64,000 nucleotides of DNA from Agapanthus africanus. Taxonomy: Eukaryota > Streptophyta > Magnoliopsida > Asparagales > Amaryllidaceae. The notes below the pieces were generated by a model that ran no database searches, was not told the origin of the DNA, and was given only the letters and a program-made list of their open reading frames with translations. Shown in pieces: positions 46,201 through 57,400 of this stretch. A program made the position numbers and the translations under genes. Within the stretch, counting starts at the first letter, position 1. Every line of letters starts with the position of its first letter. Where the stretch lies: the NCBI GenBank assembly GCA_030015575.1, contig JASDDO010000028.1, positions 20,377,154-20,441,153 on the forward strand. Direction: 5' to 3'.

Positions 46201-47447
46201 TCCTTGAGGACGAAGATGATGACAAAGACTCATCGGATGAACCTGAGGATTATGTGGTAAGCTGCCACGTGATCTCTCACTCGTCGATAGACGATGAAGA
46301 AGCTCCTTGCACCGAGAGACGGGAGGCAAGTCCTGAACCGGAACTTCTATGGCCGTCAGACGAGGCGATCGACGCCTTCCTGAGTGAAATTCATCTGAAG
46401 AGTAAAGCCGATCGGGAGCATGAGATGGCCATATTTGAAAAGGCCAAACGCCGGCGACTGGACAAAAGGGTCGAAACACTCCCACCAGATCAAAGTACAT
46501 CCGCCGCAAATGAAAGCAGGATCAAGACGAGGAAACGATTCGCCAAAGAAATATCGATGGGGATGAGGCCGCCCTCTTTCAGAGAAAATTCTCCTGGTGG
46601 TATACATCTTGATGAAGCAGACATATATCCTAACTTCTGCTTATATCATCAGAAGATCGCACATCCTACTGAGGACTGCAACTCCTTTAAGTGTTGGTGG
46701 CAAGAGTATGTCGCTCACAGGCAACATTTCAACAGGACAAAGCATGAAGCTCGTAGACAGTAGAAAAATGCGACATATGAGCATAAAAGAATTGCTGGCA
46801 ATTGTCATAGGGTTGATCCCGAGGGACCGCGAGTTCTCGCCTTCGGGAGCGACTTCGATGAAAAAGTAGCCCTCGGCCCTTTCTTCAAGGAATCCATCTC
46901 TAAAACGAAAGAATTAAGGAGTTGCGAGAACATTCAGCCGTGCAATCGCATGCTACCCGGAAAGAATCTCGGACCCGCAAACAAGGGATCGAACAAAAAG
47001 GATAAAGGGAAAGGAAGAACGGCCTTCGTCGCCAACGCTCAACAACAATCGAGTGACCCTAGACCGGTTGTTCGCCAAAGCAACAAGCGGAAACCCCTCT
47101 ATGAGAAGTTGAAACGTCCTTACTCATTTTCCCAGGATGAAACAAGGAGGCTGTTCGAACTAGCAGTGTGCGACGGGCTTATCACTCTACAGGAGCCGAA
47201 ATGCCAGCTACAACTGAATGATGTCAACAATCCTAATTACTGCCCTTACCACCAAGTATTGGGCCATCCGATCGAAAACTGCTACGTCTTCAAAAACTGG
47301 ATTGAAGACCAATACCAACAAGGCAAGTTCGCGCTGTCCGAAAACTGGAAGGTGAGCCCGCCACAACCACATGCTCCGAGAAAGATGGATACGCCGGGGG
47401 CATCATGCTCATTCATAGGGAAAGCCCATAGACCGAGAAGTCAGTAA
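43287..47447 (+). pseudogene. R5 gag, one frame with five nonsense codons
   Basis: From ATG 43287 (MASNCTNRNC) the frame stays in phase to the TAA at 47445, about 1386 codons, but is broken by TAG 44106, TAA 44637, TAA 44871, TAA 45228 and TAG 46761. Each could come from CAG or CAA by one C-to-T change. The first third repeats SVFDRL/SLFDRL-type motifs. A Retrotrans_gag-like domain (PF03732) lies at about 44930-45410 (AFEWYSELPDDSIKTF, LLFTQQFA). Three zinc-binding-like motifs of the form CxYHxxxxHPxEDC follow (45693, 46640 and 47240); in the first, Phe replaces the first Cys. Residues from 45460 to 45880 are duplicated at 46980-47410. Gag would form the particle core. Confidence 0.85.
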
Positions 47448-47639
47448 ACTAGAGATCCTCCTCAAACACGGTCACGACGGACCGAAACATCCTTAAACTA
47501 ACAGCGGACCGAAACGTCCTTAAACTAACGACGGACCACTATGTCTAAAAACTAGCTGTTGACCGAGATGTCAATAAACTACGGTGGATTGCGGCATCCC
47601 AAAGCCGATAAAAAAAAGGAATAAAAATAAAAATAAAAA

Positions 47640-47905
47640 CGGTATGTCCATAAGCAAAATGAGCACGGATGAAAACCCGAAAGAGCCCCGTGAGTAAAAA
47701 CAGCAGGACTACCGGCGAGTGTTTGTGAAAACCCGAAAGGGCGCAACCTCGTTATAAAAAAAAGAGAGAATAAAAAAAAGGAAACGGTATGTCCATAAGC
47801 AAAATGGGCACGGATGAAAACCCGAAAGGGCCGAAAGGGCTCCGTGAGTAAAAACAGCAGGACTACCGGCGAATGTTTGTGAAAACCCGAAAGGGCGCAA
47901 CCTCG
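47640..47905. repeat. Two tandem ~130-bp repeats in R5
   Basis: Both copies contain GGTATGTCCATAAGCAAAAT, ACCCGAAAG, CAGCAGGACTACCGGCGA and GGGCGCAACCTCGTTA. The second copy has an extra GGGCCGAAA. Non-coding. Confidence 0.85.
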
Positions 47906-47913
47906 TTAAAAGA

Positions 47914-48087
47914 CACTTACAGGGTCCTCTCGACCTTGTAAGGAGAAACCACCCGCGTGAGATCCTTACGACTCACAAGGGAGCAACACACTTAGGGATC
48001 CCCACGATTCCTAAGGAGAAATTACACTTGCGAGATTCTCACGACTCGTAAGGAGAATTCTCTTATGGGACCCTCACGGCTCGTAAG
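47914..48087. repeat. Block 1 of five short palindromes (R5)
   Basis: Five consecutive imperfect hairpins of about 28 bp, each with arms such as CTTACAGG/CCTTGTAAG, CGTGAG/CTCAC, CTTAGGG/CCTAAG, TTGCGAG/CTCGTAA and CTTATGGG/CTCGTAAG around a YCCTYACGA-type centre. The same ordered set recurs in blocks 2 and 3. Confidence 0.8.
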
Positions 48088-48264
48088 ATTTGAAAGTCTT
48101 AAGTTACAGAGACCTGAACCTGTTCTTAAGTAACCCCCACAACCTCCGATGCTGCCCTACAAGCGGCTCAATATTGACCCTTGTATACAATCCATGGGCA
48201 CGAATGAACATTTCCCTAACAGAGTCCTACCAGCGACTAAGGATATGCTCACACGGTGAACAAA

Positions 48265-48438
48265 CACTTGTGGGTCCTCTCGACTTGCAAGGACAAAACA
48301 CTCTTGTAAGATCCTTACGACTTATAAGAGAACACACACTTAGGAATCCTCACGATTCCTAAGGAGAAAAAGCACCTACGAGATCCTCACGACTCGTAGG
48401 GAGAAACACCTTTATGAGACCCTTACGCCTCATGAAGT
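48265..48438. repeat. Block 2 of five short palindromes (R5)
   Basis: Same order as block 1: CTTGTGGG.., CTTGTAAGATCC.., CTTAGGAATCC.., CCTACGAGATCC.., TTTATGAGACCC... The stems keep pairing (for example CTTGTAAG with CTTATAAG, and CCTACGAG with CTCGTAGG) although the arms differ from block 1. Confidence 0.8.
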
Positions 48439-48616
48439 CAAAAGCCTTAGTCGACAGGATCTTAACCCTGTCTACTAAGCCACCTTTGTTCGATATCGAC
48501 AGAGGCAAATGATGATTCGCTCCTGGCAATATCCCAGTTGTAGCGATGCTGATGCCAAAATCGGTGTCTAATTCCAAGCTTACAGCAAAGAAGCCAGCAA
48601 GCCACACATGCATACG

Positions 48617-48820
48617 AAATAGCCGAAATGATGGGGCAACTTGCAACAAAATCAGCAAGTAAAAATGTATGCATGCAAAATAGCCGAAATGATTGGGCAA
48701 CTCGCAATAAAAAGCAGCGAGTAAAAAATAAAATAAATAGCCGAAATGATTGGGCACCGCGAGAAATAGCCGAAATGATTGGGCAATCGTGATTTTCGCG
48801 ATATGAAAAGCTGAAATGAT
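48617..48820. repeat. Five dispersed copies of TAGCCGAAATGATTGGGCA (R5)
   Basis: Copies begin near 48620, 48681, 48739, 48768 and 48811 (last one degenerate), separated by variable AT-rich spacers that include short GCGAGT/CTCGC inverted pieces. Non-coding. Confidence 0.8.
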
Positions 48821-48939
48821 AGAGCATCGCGGAAAGAATAAAAAAAATGATGAAAGAATGAAACTTTTTGCCCTACAGGTGAGATCACATCGATCCCTGT
48901 ATACAATCCAAGGGCATAAACAAAGAAGGAACCATACCT

Positions 48940-50420
48940 TCCCAACAGACTCCACCAGAAAGCGAAGCCAAATCTCGACGGTTCATAGACAACCTCGACA
49001 TCTGTCGCAATACTGCAGACACAATGTCAACAAACGAAGCAAAGGAAGATCCCTAGCTTCAGGGTATCGACGTCGATATCGACAACTTAGAGATCACCAA
49101 CGGCGTTGCTCCTCACTCCAACCAGATGCAGACGTGACGTCAACAACCGACCTCAGAGCTGCAACGAAACGGAGCCATGGCAAAGTCCTTAGTTCCAAAT
49201 CTCAATGGCCACATCTACAGCCTGGAGACCAACAACGGTGTACCTCCTCATTCCAACAGGACATAGATGCTACACCATCAGACGGAGCCACGACATAGTC
49301 CTTAGTTCCAAATCTCGACGGTTCACAGACAACCTAGAGACCATCTCAGCATTCGTCTCGTTACAGCAGACGTAATGTCAACAACGACGTTCCTTTGCAG
49401 TCCAGCAGGATACAGATGCAACGTCAACAAAAGACCCCATGGTCAGCAAAGCGGAGTGATGGCAAAATCCTAACTCCACCTCAGCATTCGTCTCGTTACA
49501 GCAGACGCAATGTCAACAACGGCGTTCCTTTGCAGTCCGGCAGGATGCAGATGCAACGTCAACAAAAGACCCCATGGTCAGCAAAAGCGGAGTGACGGCA
49601 AAATCCCAACTCCACCTCAGCATTCGTCTCGCTACTGCAGACACAATGTCAACAAACGAAGCAAAGGCCAAATTCCTAGCTTCAGGGTCTTGACGGCAAC
49701 TCATATAAAGCCTGAAAGATAATTGGAGATCATGCTACATCAGCGCGGAGTGGTCACCACCTCGACATTCGTCTCGATACAGCAGACGAGACGTCACTAC
49801 AGCGCCCTTCCTCCAACAGGATTCAGACGCGACAAAGCAAACGAAGCGAATGCCAAATTCCTAGCTTCAGGGTCTTAAAGGCAACTCATATAAAACCTGA
49901 AAGACTATCGGAGATCATCCCACATCAGCGCGGAGTGGTCACCACTTCGACGTTCGTCTCGATACAGCAGACGAGATGTCAATACAGCGTCCTTCCTCCA
50001 ACAAGATTCGGACACGCCAAAGAAAACGAAGCAAAGGCAATATTCCTAGCTTCAGGGTCTTGACGGTAGCTCATATAAAACCTGAAAGACTATCGGAGAT
50101 CATCCCACACCAGCGCGGAGCGGTCACCACCTCGACGTTCGTCTCGATACAGCAGACAAGATGTCACTAAGAGCGTTCTTCCTCCATCAGGATCCCGACG
50201 CGACAATTAAACAACGGAGCCACGGCAAAATCCCTAGTTCCAAACCTCGACGGTTCACATGCAACCTAGAGATAACCGCGACATTCGTCTCGATACAGCA
50301 GACGCAGTGCTAGCAAACGAAGCGAAGGCCAAATTCCTAGCTTCAGGGTCTTGACGGCAACTCATATAAAACCTGAAAGACTATCGGAGATCATCCCACA
50401 CCAGCGCGGAGTGGTTATGA
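48940..50420. repeat. Complex minisatellite of R5
   Basis: Two intermixed unit types. One contains CTCGACGGTTCACAGACAAC and ATTCGTCTCG.TACAGCAGACG. The other, about 180-190 bp, contains AAATTCCTAGCTTCAGGGTC, GGCAACTCATATAAAACCTG, GGAGATCATCCCACA and CAGCGCGGAGTGGTCACCAC and recurs from about 49670, 49860, 50040 and 50335. Frames within it are repeat shadows. Confidence 0.8.
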
Positions 50421-50886
50421 CTAATCGGGGCTCTCCAAAATGAGCCTAACCTCAAGTAAAAAGCGGCATGGCAAAATTCCTAACGCTTGCTCTTCTGACG
50501 GTCAAACTGCCTAGGAGGATTGCTTGAAGACGTCTTGTCCAGCCCCCGAAGGGATCAGAGACATGACAGTCGCAAGGCTACTCGAACAGCAAGGTTGGCT
50601 ATCGAGGAATACATCAGCCGGCACGACGGTACGATGGACAAAACCCTAGTACCACAGACTCTAACGGACCTCTGTCGTAAAGAGCAGAGGTTAACTGTGA
50701 CGTTAGGATATCCTTGCGAGAAATGCTCGATTTGTCTCGACTCGTGAGGTAAAGCCTTAGGTAATGGGTATTAAAAAACCTGTTTCCTAAGCACTGGGCC
50801 CTGCAAGACAGTCCAAGATGGACTCTTGCATACTATTCACGGGTCACACTCTCCGAAGTCGAACATCGACAAAGAGGGAAACAACC

Positions 50887-51060
50887 ACTTACAAGTCCTC
50901 CCGACTTGTAAGCGGGAAAAATTCTCTTGTGAGATCCTTACGACTTTCAAGAGAAAACACACTTAAGAGTCCTCACGACCCCTAAGGAGAAAATACACCT
51001 GCGGGATCCTCTCAACTCGTAGCGAGAAAAGTCTTTATGAGACCCTCACGGCTCATAAAG
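50887..51060. repeat. Block 3 of five short palindromes (R5)
   Basis: CTTACAAGTCCTCCCGACTTGTAAG, then CTTGTGAGATCC.., CTTAAGAGTCC.., CCTGCGGGATCC.. and TTTATGAGACCC..CATAAAG, in the same order as blocks 1 and 2 but about 2.4 kb further on. Confidence 0.8.
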
Positions 51061-51134
51061 TTGGAAAGTCTTAGGCTATAAGGACCCTAAACTTGTCTCC
51101 TAAGCCCTCAATTATGTGACCATGCATAACTTTG

Positions 51135-51176
51135 CACTACTTCACCCACGTACATACTTACGTGGGCAAAGTAGTG
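51135..51176. repeat. Hairpin abutting the R5 polypurine tract
   Basis: Arms CACTACTTCACCCACGTA (51135-51152) and TACGTGGGCAAAGTAGTG (51159-51176) pair at 16 of 18 positions around CATACT. The right arm overlaps the start of the purine tract GTGGGGGG that precedes the LTR at 51186. Confidence 0.85.
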
Positions 51177-51185
51177 GGGGGCATT

Positions 51186-53548
51186 TGTTCCCGCCAAAAT
51201 TTTGGCTCAAAACCCGCTTCCGTATAAAATAATAACAATAAAATAAAAAATAAATAAATAAATAAAAAATAATAATAATAATAAAGGAGAAAATCTCCCT
51301 ATCAGAGCAAAACTCTGTTTGAATTTCAAAATTCAAAAGGTGAAGCAATACTTCAGATCCCTTGCGCTGCGCGCAGAACGCCACGTGTCAAAAGCAGACA
51401 CGCCAGCGCAAGGAGCGCTGCGCCCAAGGCAACGCACCCCAATCAGAGCAAGGCTCTGTTTTAAAAATTCAAATTTTAAATAAAGGAAGCAACGCTTCAG
51501 ATAACTTGCGCTCTGCACTGCGCACTGCGTGTCAAACAGTGGTGCGCTAGCGCAGTTGCACTGTGCTCTGCGCTGCGCGACACGTGTCAAGCGCAGGAGC
51601 GCTAGCGCAGTTGCGCTACGCTCTGCGTTGAGCGACATGTGTCAAGCGCAGGTGCGTTTACGCCAACTGCGCCAGCACTAAAATTTAAATAATAAATTAT
51701 TTAATAAATCAGAATTAAAATTCTAGAAAGATCTTTCCAATCTTATTAAAATAAGAAGATTGTCTTCTGTAAAACAGAGGCCTTAGGATCAAAGATCCAA
51801 CGGTGGGAAAATATCCCCAGATCAATCAGAGAAAGATCTCTATAACTAACCTAACAAACCAATTGGCCCTATATAAAGGCCCCTAGACCCCAAGTTTCAA
51901 AAAGATATACAAACAGAGATAGAAAAAAGGGAGAAGTCTGAAAAATTTGAAAGACAAGCTTTTGAAGAAAGAAGATCATCTTCTTCAAGGTAAAGAATTA
52001 AATTCTTGAAAGAACAGAGATGAAAACACCTCATAAAAAGAAGAATTTCTTCTAAAAAAGATCAAAGATCTAAGAACAAGATCAAGATCTTCAATATAAA
52101 AAAGAAAAAGGTCATAAAGATCCAATCATAAAAGATTAAAGAAGTAATTTACTTCATTTCTAGATCTTTTGATCTATATAAAGGCACAGCCTTTTGATGA
52201 ACCATTGGTTCTTGAATCTTGAGGTAGAACCTCTTTAGAACAAGAAAAACTTGTTTCTTTGATCTTAATTAGATCAAGATACGCTCTGCGCTATTGAACA
52301 GTGCCATGCACTCTTAATATGCGCCATTGCGCTCCTTGGATTGGCGCAAGTCACCAGAAAGCGCCACGTGTCAATCACAGAACAATCTGCGCTTTGCGCT
52401 TCTAAAACAGAGCGCTGCGCTCTTGGATTAGCGCACTGCACCAGAGCGTGCCACGTGTCAGCAGCGCAATAGCGCAGCGCACTGCGCTAACAGACTTGCG
52501 CTCAGCAGAGCGCGACACGTGTCACCTCCACGTGCGCTAGCACCTTGCGCTCTTTAATTGGCGCAAAGCGCTTGACAGGCCACGTGGCGCACTATTAGAC
52601 CACTAAATGCTATGCATTATTTAAAAGGGGACAGAGCCCAAATAAAGGCCTAACAGGCCAAATATAAATGCTGTGCATTTAATTAAAGAGCCCAATGCTA
52701 TGCATTATAAAAGGGCCGAGCCCAAATAAAAGCTCAACAGCCATAACAACAAAATGTTCAACTTATATCAACTGAGCCCATATGCTCATAAACCTTCAAA
52801 CAGGCTTTAGTCCCAAATTAGACTATAAATCTCCCAACCAACTTTGGTTCAAGGGTACATCTCTGAACTCCTCTGATATCTGTCATTGTAATCCTTCAAC
52901 GTCATCAGAGAGGTGACGGGTCCTGACGACCATACATTCCATGGACCACCATGTCCATAAACTGGCAATCGACCGCAAAGTCTCTAAACTAAACAATAGA
53001 GTCTAAACGCTCTCTTGTCGGATCTAAACGATCCCGTTAAGTCGATCTTAGTCTTAAATTAGACTAATGTGTCCTTAACAAACATTTAAGTTGATCTTAG
53101 TCTCAAATAAGGCTAACGTATCCTTAAACCAAAACCCCAAACCCCAAATCTAAGAAAATACGGATTTGGACTAATCCACGTCCTACGGGCGACAACGTAA
53201 ATTAGTCTCCGTATACAATCCACGGGCAATCACAAACAAAACAAACACCCACGACACGAAGTGACCAGCTGGAGAAGGAGAAAGTTGTTACCATGATGCG
53301 GTAGCGTAATTAACTGCAGAGGCTTGCGCTTGCAGGGAAGAGCGTCCCCACAATCAAAAACCCCTCAGACGAGGGGAAATCTGACGAAATCTGCTACATC
53401 GGCCGCATCCGTTTAAACCTTCGATACATGGTGCCATAAATTAACTCGGCCTCTTCGGAGAGGTGGACGGATAGCACCTATTAGCATCTGCCCCGAATTT
53501 CAGGCAATACGTCTATCGCGTCTCCACCGCGTCCTTCGGAGGGGAACA
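51186..53548 (+). mobile_element. R5 3' LTR
   Basis: Runs TGTTCCCGCCAAAATTTTGG to CTTCGGAGGGGAACA. It is collinear with the 5' LTR, with small differences. TATATAAA lies at 51870-51877. It is preceded by GTGGGGGGCATT and followed by the ATCCT duplication and the resumed E4 gag. Confidence 0.9.
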
Positions 53549-53553
53549 ATCCT

Positions 53554-54263
53554 CATGAGTCGGAAATTTCCCTGTGGCTAGTACAGCCTGAATTTCCGTG
53601 TCCAAATCTTGTTGAAAGCGACGAGCTCTGATCTCATCCGTCGGTATCAGGTGTGCCGCGAATCTGTTTAAGGATTGTGTTAGCTGTGTAGTATGTGATA
53701 TTTAAAAATTTGAACTATTGTGACATATCTTATCGGCTTAGCATGGTGAATTCATCGTCATATTCATCCACTGACTTGTCCCACATCGAACCTTATTGTA
53801 GATGAATGAACTGCTGCTCTATAGCAAACCTCGCAGTCACAGGGAAGTACTTCGCGTCGAACTTCTCGCGAAAAGTCTTCCATTCAACAGGCTGTACAAG
53901 ACGGCTTTCTTCCGCCTTCCACCAGTTGCAAGCATTGTCCGTGAGCTGCAGTTTCGCCACACGGACCCAAGCTATGTCTGGCACTTGTGCTGCCGCCAAA
54001 TCATCCTCGATACTTTGTGCTCATTCCTCAGCTTCAAGTGGGCTCCCCTTTCCGGAGAACTGCTTGGGATGTAAAGCCCTGAATTGCTTTACCCCAGGTG
54101 CATCAGTCTCGGAACGGTTCAGGAGCTGTTGTTGTCCCTCAAGGAGGCTGAGGATCGCTTCGAGTAGAACCGTTTGCTCGGTGGATGGCGCAGAAACAGC
54201 AGGTGTGAGAGGTAGTGCTGGAAGTATGTTGTTGATATTGGTGGTGGTGTTCGGGGAATCCAT
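53554..54263 (-). pseudogene. E4 gag N-terminal part
   Basis: From Met 54263 (MDSPNTTTNINN) leftward. It includes FRALHPKQFSGKG, then the gag core NACNWWKAEESRL and TFREKFDAKYFP and FAIEQQFIHLQ, then DKSVDEYDDEFTMLSR and, after a short interruption, FAAHLIPTDEIRARRFQQDL up to the R5 insertion at HED. The frame shifts near 54020 and is interrupted at 53733-53664. Continuation is at 40808 on the other side of R5, starting with the same ATCCT. Confidence 0.85.
53664..53733 (-). other. Second intron-like insert in E4 gag, donor mutated
   Basis: On the minus strand the 70-base segment begins ATAAGATATG and ends CCTTAAACAG. Removing it joins LSR to FAAHL as in related gag proteins. The first bases match the donor consensus GTAAGA except for G-to-A at the first base, so if this was an intron it can no longer be spliced normally. 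Confidence 0.55.
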
Positions 54264-54476
54264 AACCTTAAAGAAAAAATTTGGGTTAGGACAGATTCAA
54301 GTACATGAAATGATAAGATTTAAGGAATATGAAATTGTAAGATCCAATGGACATGAATTGTAAAGAATGTTTTAGTTGCTGGTTCTTGTGTTATATTGCT
54401 TAGGTTGTTCACGCAGAACAAAATTGCATGGCAGTGTTCCATACAACTCTGACCTGCATGGGCCACCAACAAAACC

Positions 54477-57400
54477 TGTCACGTCCCGCTTCCCGGTGTA
54501 CGACGAAGGGGACGGGACTGGTCCGCTACGTATATACTCAGAAGTACATACGCTAAGCGTATCTAAGTAATATAAAAATAAATACACAAGAGACAAGATA
54601 TAATAAAAACAACAACTTTTATTTATTAACATTCTTTTGTACAATGCATGAAAAGGAAATACAACTGAAATAAAACGATGCCTAAACAATGGCATAACAG
54701 GATATGAAAAGTACTGAATGGAAAATGTACAATGAAACTAGAGCTCTGGTTCTTCAGCAAACTGCTCCAAGTCTTCTGCAGATGGCTCGATCTTTGCCGG
54801 GTCCAAACCACCTGACGACATTCAAAGAAGAAAGGATAGAATATCGTCAGCGAACAGGTCGCTTGGTAAGTCCCAAAGATAAGAGGAAAGTATAATAGAC
54901 AGAATAAAAAGGTATCTTTTAAAGTTGTATTATCTTGTAGTAATGTCGTGTTAACGCTGTTGTTTGTAGCTTGGTACAGAAAGATCCCAGTGTATACGAG
55001 AGGGGTCTCTATATGCTAGAGACCGGGGCAAACGGAATGTATAAGGAACCGTTAAGCCACGGTACAACAGCAACGGAATATAGGTTAGGTGTCTTAATCT
55101 TACAGTCTCGTGCCACTTTTAACACCTTCCGTACCAATCTACCCCTTAAAACCCCGTAGTGTTTTGATTGTATCGTTTGTACTGTAAATTGAATTGATTG
55201 TATAATTGATTGACTGACCGAAACCATGATATCGGTAAACAGATATAACCGTAGAATCATGTAAATGGAATAACTGTAGAACCATATAAATGGAATGTAT
55301 ATCCATGGTTCGGTTCGGTCAAGTCGTATAGATTGATAATTGGATTCATGGATTCATGTTGAAGATTGTAAATTGTAGATTGACTTGAATCATATTCAAG
55401 TCAGATTAATCAGACTCAAGCCCGAGTCAGCCAATTAGAAATGTAAGTCGAAGTCTTGATTATTTCTTAAATCTATAATTGGTAGGGTCCTTAGGATAAT
55501 TTATAAAACTTGAGGAGGTTTTATGTAAAATACTTTTATATACTTTTCAAAATACACCTCAAGTATTCATTATTCGTCTTTAGAGTTGTAATGAAGGTGG
55601 ATTTTATATTGTGATATTTCTAGTGAAAATATCCTAGATTCATAATTAAAGGTATTTATTTATAATATTGATTTATTTAGAATTCATGGTATTTTAGTGT
55701 AAAATTTGTTCTTGTGATTTTTAGAAAAAGGTGGAATATTTATATCATAACAAAATAGATATTTTAATGATAAATATACATATATTTATACAAAAATAAT
55801 TTTAATAAATATTTTATATTCTAAAAATCTCATTTTCTTAAGATGTATTTTAAATCTTTCGAGACCGAATGCTCCTTGCGGATGTCTGAATCTCGCACTA
55901 CTAATCCCGAAGGTGTGCAATAAACCGCACCATCCCGAATGGGTTCCCCAAAGTGGGTTGTAGCGGCGCTTTGCAAAGATTGTAAAATACTAAATCCTTT
56001 AGAAAACGGTTTTATAAAGTAAATGGTATTTATTGGTAAAAATGTCAATTTTCCGTATTTTAGGTTCTAGGGCTTCCTAAGTTAACTAGACTATTTCTAA
56101 ATGGTCTAAACGACAAGTCGTGAGATGCCTCAAATCGCCTCTTCACCGCCAATTGTGGCTAGGTACGTACAAATGAAGAAATGAGGGATCCACTCACGAA
56201 TCACCGTAAGACGGGCCTTTTAAAGTTACCTTTCTCACTTGCCTAGCCTAGACACCACAAAGTCAGGTTTAGATAAACGACCGATGTGCACAACTTATTG
56301 TATTTTCATAATAAGATGTATTTATTTAAAAGTGTACAAACTCTAACTCTTTTAGAAATAGTTTTATTAAGTGTATAGTATTTAAATGTAAATGCTTGTT
56401 TTCTCGTATTCTAAGGTTTCATGGTATCGTGTTAGGTTGTAAATAAGTGTGTGAGGAGGTAGGTCATTATCTCATGATCTACTTTAAATGTATAGCAAGT
56501 TTGATAGGTTAAATGAAGAATTGAAACAATTTGGTATTTAAGTGAAAAAATACGATAATTTGCGAAAGCTATCATTTCATGTGATGAAACTTGTTCAAAT
56601 TGTTTAATTAGTGTTTAATAATCAACATGAGGAAATTTAAGAATGATTGTATTAGTGAGAAGTGGAATTTTATAGAAAACCGAATCGGAAATCGGATTTG
56701 TTCCGATTCCTTCGGGTTTTGTAATTTCGTATTTTTCTTGAATAGGGAAGAGAGATAGAAAGGGACTTACGGGTTTTCGATTACACTAGAGAGTGAGAGG
56801 GAACTAGAGGGATTGCCGATGTTGCGTCGTCGCCGGTAGTTTCTAAGACGTTCGCCGGAATGTCGTCGGAGCTTCGCCTCGAGCTTGTTTTCAAAGTACA
56901 CGGCTCTTGGAAAAATTTTGAGAGAGTGGGCTCAGGATTTTGCGGTGAGAGGGTAAAGGGTAGGGGGTGTATTTATAGGGTAGGTTAGGGGTAGGATAGG
57001 TGAAGGGTTTTAAAATAAAAAACTGTAAAAATATAGAAAATTCATTAAAAATTTGGAGTAATTAGGTGTTAATGGGCATTTTGGAACCGATCCAATAAAT
57101 TAGAGTGTGCAGGGGGTTAGAGAAGTGTAAAAGTCGTATTTTTGGTGTTGGGGACTCGGTCGTCCGACCGAGACCGGCTGACTCGGTCGAGTCGAGGAGG
57201 TGGAGGTCGCCGAGGTAAGACACTTTTATTTTTAGTTTTTTAGGTTTAGTTCAACTTTTGAGAGTTATGGTGTGTGGACTGTTGGGCTTCCAAAGGATTT
57301 AAAACAAAATAAATATTAAAAATAATGTGGGGCATGGGATTTGAACTCTGGTGGCTTGGTTCAGCAGTACAAGGTATTACCAATGAGCTACAAGCTCCTT

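Larger units (their letters stand above)
40809..53548 (+). mobile_element. Gag-only Tat-like LTR retrotransposon R5 (12.7 kb)
   Basis: TGTTCCCG...GGGAACA ends, 5-bp duplication ATCCT (40804-40808 and 53549-53553), LTRs of 2329 and 2363 bp, a purine tract before the right LTR and a candidate primer site after the left one. The internal 8 kb carries one long gag frame and then 3.7 kb of repeats; there is no protease, reverse transcriptase or integrase. About four differences in ~180 aligned LTR bases (41281 and 51678 onward) suggest it is younger than E4, as nesting requires. It must have been mobilised by enzymes supplied by another element. Confidence 0.9.

Noticed and set aside
48359..48955. 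198-codon frame rich in hydrophobic residues
   Set aside because: It reads antisense through the TAGCCGAAATGATTGGGCA repeats (giving repeated CPIISAISY-type text); a repeat shadow.
47914..51060. CRISPR-like repeats or a bacterial integron-type array
   Set aside because: The palindromes vary in sequence, are adjacent or separated by a few bases, and lie inside an LTR retrotransposon.
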